Assembly: GCA_964531225.1 (NCBI GenBank)
Contig: CAZHDB010000001.1
Coordinates: 62,001 to 126,000 of the forward strand
From: CAZHDB01 sp964531225
Lineage (GTDB): Archaea; Thermoproteota; Thermoprotei_A; Sulfolobales; Desulfurococcaceae
Direction of reading: 5' to 3'
DNA length: 64,000 nucleotides
Below the pieces are notes generated by a model. That model was not told the DNA's origin, searched no databases, and worked only from the letters and a program-made list of their open reading frames with translations. A program made the position numbers and the translations under genes. Of the stretch, positions 61,802 to 64,000 are shown piece by piece; positions within the stretch are counted from its first letter, which is position 1, and the number at the start of each line of letters is the position of its first letter.

Positions 61802-63409
61802 ATGGTTGATATAATAGGTTTATCTAAAATAAGAGCTGTTATAAATGATAGTCTCTACGGATCAATACCTGTTAATGAAATAGAATACAATATAATACAG
61901 ACCCCGGTTTTCAATAGATTACATAATATTAGACAGCTTGGACCTACATATCTTATTTATCCTGGCGCTAAACATTCTAGGTTTGAACATTCTTTAGGTG
62001 TAATGCATTTAGCTTCAAAAATGCTCGAGAATATATTATCGACACTCGCCTATGATGAATTTGTTAAATTGTTTAATAATAGAACTAGAGAATTCATATT
62101 TCTACTATTTCGGGAAGGAGTATTTAGTGAATTACGGTACTTAAACATACATGACGTTTTAAAAGCGTTCCTTGTTCAAAGTATAAGATTAGCTGGACTA
62201 TTACATGATCTTGGACATTATCCGTATAGCCATGTTGTTGAGGAAGGTATTGGAAAACGGGGTTTACATGAAAAGATTACTCATGAACTAATATTGTCAT
62301 GGAAAGAATTAAGGGAAATACTTTTACCATTAACATACGAATTAAATGGATCTAAAGTAACTGGAATAACTCCTGAGCACGTAGTTGCCATATTAATGAA
62401 TTCATTCCATAGAAGGCGGCTATTATCGGAAAGTAAATCATATATTCCTCTATTGGATAGCCAAGGATATAACTTACTTCATAAGGTTATATCCGGAGTC
62501 TTTGATGCTGATAGACTTGATTATCTCCGTAGGGACGCCTTACATACAGGCGTCGTTTACGGTATTGTAGATATTGATAGAATTATAGACAGTATGCATG
62601 TCGTTAGAGATAAAGATTCATTCCTAATATATTATGATCTGAAAGCATTACCTGCATTAGAGGATATGCTTAGTTCGAGAATTAAAATGTATAAGTTGGT
62701 ATATTACCATCATAAAAACGTATTGTTAGCTGAAATAACTCGTAGAATGATTTATGAGGCAATTCGTCTATCAGATCAGAAAAAAGATCATAGGTATAAA
62801 AGAATGCTGGTTGACGATATTGTTAATACTCTTATATCATATCCATGGAAAGTAACAGATAATCTATTAATAGATATAGCAGAATACTTATTAAATAATG
62901 CTACTCGGCACTCAAAAGCATATTACTATGCTGAAGCCTTCTTGAATAGACAGCTCTTACCGATGACCATATTTAAAAGAGAGGAGGACCTCTATCACTT
63001 TATAGCAACAATCCTTAATGGAAATATTAAATTGTCAAAGTACAGATTATTGATTAACAATTTAGTTAAGGACATAAATAAACTTGAGGATTATATTCAT
63101 AAAGAAAGTAATGGAGAAATTGAATTACTTACAGCTTCTATAAAGTATCATGGAGTATCGCCAAAAGACATATTGATCAAGGTTGGCGATACATTAGTTA
63201 ATATGTCTAAATTAAGTCATTATATAAAATGGCTTGATAAATACTATACTGGATATAAACATGTATACATGTATATTTATACTTTGGATCAAGAGAAAAT
63301 GATTAAATATAAGAGAGATCCTGTGGAAAGGAAAAAGATAGTTAATAAAGTTCTCAAGTTAATACGGAATTTTATTCTCAATAGTCTTTTCGATAAACTA
63401 TCTATGTAA
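61802..63409 (+). CDS. SAMHD1-like HD-domain phosphohydrolase
   Basis: A ~535-residue HD protein of the SAMHD1/dGTPase type. 'HSRFEHSLGVMHLA' near residue 60 gives H and D, 'LAGLLHDLGHYPYSHVVE' (split: LLHDLGHYPYSH) near residue 138 the HD motif, and 'GVFDADRLDYLRRDA' near residue 237 the final D. Relatives split dNTPs into nucleosides and triphosphate or act on nucleotide second messengers. ATG 61802 begins one base after the previous stop; ATG 61778 would overlap the previous gene. Confidence 0.85.
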   Translation: MVDIIGLSKIRAVINDSLYGSIPVNEIEYNIIQTPVFNRLHNIRQLGPTYLIYPGAKHSRFEHSLGVMHLASKMLENILSTLAYDEFVKLFNNRTREFIFLLFREGVFSELRYLNIHDVLKAFLVQSIRLAGLLHDLGHYPYSHVVEEGIGKRGLHEKITHELILSWKELREILLPLTYELNGSKVTGITPEHVVAILMNSFHRRRLLSESKSYIPLLDSQGYNLLHKVISGVFDADRLDYLRRDALHTGVVYGIVDIDRIIDSMHVVRDKDSFLIYYDLKALPALEDMLSSRIKMYKLVYYHHKNVLLAEITRRMIYEAIRLSDQKKDHRYKRMLVDDIVNTLISYPWKVTDNLLIDIAEYLLNNATRHSKAYYYAEAFLNRQLLPMTIFKREEDLYHFIATILNGNIKLSKYRLLINNLVKDINKLEDYIHKESNGEIELLTASIKYHGVSPKDILIKVGDTLVNMSKLSHYIKWLDKYYTGYKHVYMYIYTLDQEKMIKYKRDPVERKKIVNKVLKLIRNFILNSLFDKLSM

Positions 63410-63705
63410 TAGGATTAATGACGAGGTGGAAAAACTCTTCTTACGCACCATCATGGTAATTGTTGTTACAATTATGCATTAGTACTAGATTGTATAATAG
63501 GGAGAGTTGATCCTATTAAAGAATTAATTTAAGGGCAAGCCTAAGTAATAGGAATATAGGATCTCTTATCTAAATACGGGCATAATTCTGTTGAATGTAT
63601 ACGCGATGGAAGGACGAGATGATTCCTTAAGAATCGAACATTGAGAGGATTTAAATTACCAAATTATAGTATGGTACTTCGGGGATTGTTGGAGGGGGCA
63701 ATACA
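63410..63705. other. 296-base gap without a supported gene
   Basis: No ORF, tRNA or good C/D boxes were seen. A short GTG ORF of 18 codons at about 63425 has a GAGGTG-like site but no coding support. The end of the gap (63691-63698) holds the GGAGGGGG ribosome-binding site of the transporter below. Confidence 0.6.
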
Positions 63706-64000
63706 TTGGTCGGGATGGAAGGATATTATAAAAGAGTCATCGGACTGATCCTTGGTCCTTTGTTGTTCGTATTTTTAATTTTAGCACCACCTCTTAGAGA
63801 TCCGATAACTGGTGAATTAATGAATCAAATTGCTCCTTGGGCACCTGGTGCCGCTTTGGGGCTAATGTTATGGACTGTTATTTGGTGGCTTACTGAAGCT
63901 ATTCCACTGGGGTTGACGTCGCTATTGACAGCTATAATTGCATGTGCTCTTGTAGGGTATGAATATAGAGCGTTTGGCTATGCGGAAGCTAGTTTGGGTG
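63706..64000 (+). CDS. SLC13/DASS-type sodium transporter, N-terminal part
   Basis: An ORF open to the right edge. 'RVIGLILGPLLFVFLIL' is a first membrane helix, 'APWAPGAALGLMLWTVIWWLTEAIPLG' (split: MLWTVIWWLTEAIPLG) near residue 58 matches the DASS family's W-x-x-EA-I-P signature, and 'LTSLLTAIIACALV' follows. It imports dicarboxylates, phosphate or sulfate with Na+. TTG 63706 is chosen: GGAGG at 63691 lies 10 bases before; ATG 63715 would be 20 bases from it. Confidence 0.8.
   Translation, partial: MVGMEGYYKRVIGLILGPLLFVFLILAPPLRDPITGELMNQIAPWAPGAALGLMLWTVIWWLTEAIPLGLTSLLTAIIACALVGYEYRAFGYAEASLG

Noticed and set aside
63590..63660. Possible C/D RNA (AGATGAT ... TTGA)
   Set aside because: The D box is not CTGA and no internal D'/C' pair was found.
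1..64000. tRNA genes, rRNA genes and CRISPR arrays
   Set aside because: I looked for T-loop GTTCRAN motifs with paired stems and for regular short repeats with spacers; none was convincing.

Overview
The window is AT-rich chromosomal DNA (roughly one third G+C by eye) from a hyperthermophilic crenarchaeon, most likely a member of the Desulfurococcales; gene content and codon style would fit Staphylothermus or a close relative, but I cannot prove the genus from sequence alone. Diagnostic archaeal genes are PCNA, Hjc resolvase, TiaS, archaeal Elp3, deoxyhypusine synthase, a PhoH-KH protein, box C/D guide RNAs and VapBC pairs. Many genes start with GTG or TTG behind a GGTG or GGAGG Shine-Dalgarno sequence, and I moved several starts on that basis. 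There is a 10-base N gap at 7481-7490. Two genes carry frameshifts and one carries an in-frame stop, so either this is a draft with local errors or some genes are decaying.

Regions. 1-4.7 kb: the end of a TldD/PmbA gene, a metallo-beta-lactamase-fold protein, a DedA-type membrane protein, a PfkB sugar kinase, and three intergenic structured islands (two possible C/D RNAs plus a GC island, and a 300 bp nested inverted-repeat element at 3.93-4.23 kb). 4.7-15.4 kb: seryl-tRNA synthetase, two GfcR-like HTH-phosphoribosyltransferase paralogues, a broken deoxyhypusine-synthase-like gene joined to a pyruvoyl AdoMet/arginine decarboxylase, a SufT-like protein, serine hydroxymethyltransferase, and an operon with a ribose-1,5-bisphosphate isomerase and its eIF2B-like paralogue. 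15.4-20.6 kb: an ABC exporter operon (FtsX-type permease, LolD-type ATPase, anchored coiled-coil protein). 20.6-27 kb: tRNA position-34 modification genes (TiaS, a Trm9-like methyltransferase, Elp3), a good C/D RNA and intact deoxyhypusine synthase. 27-41 kb: nuclease-fold protein, GH130-like protein, PCNA, PhoH-KH, a sodium/solute symporter with its small partner, a NikR-regulated metal ABC transporter with a clear dyad operator, Hjc, a stomatin/NfeD pair and the best C/D RNA (40.9 kb).

41-59.4 kb is the most distinctive part: a cell-surface glycan locus. It holds an Agl24-like (Alg14-Alg13 fused) glycosyltransferase, GT2 and GT4 glycosyltransferases, a Wzx-type flippase, five alkaline-phosphatase-superfamily enzymes without the sulfatase formylglycine motif (one interrupted by a single TAG), ATP sulfurylase, APS kinase, a DUF2061 membrane protein and two related ribbon-helix-helix proteins. 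The genes together could build, flip and decorate a lipid-linked or S-layer glycan using PAPS-derived sulfate or phosphate-ester groups; that coupling is inference. The window ends with a VapBC pair, a membrane protein plus SAMHD1-like HD phosphohydrolase, and the start of an SLC13-type transporter.
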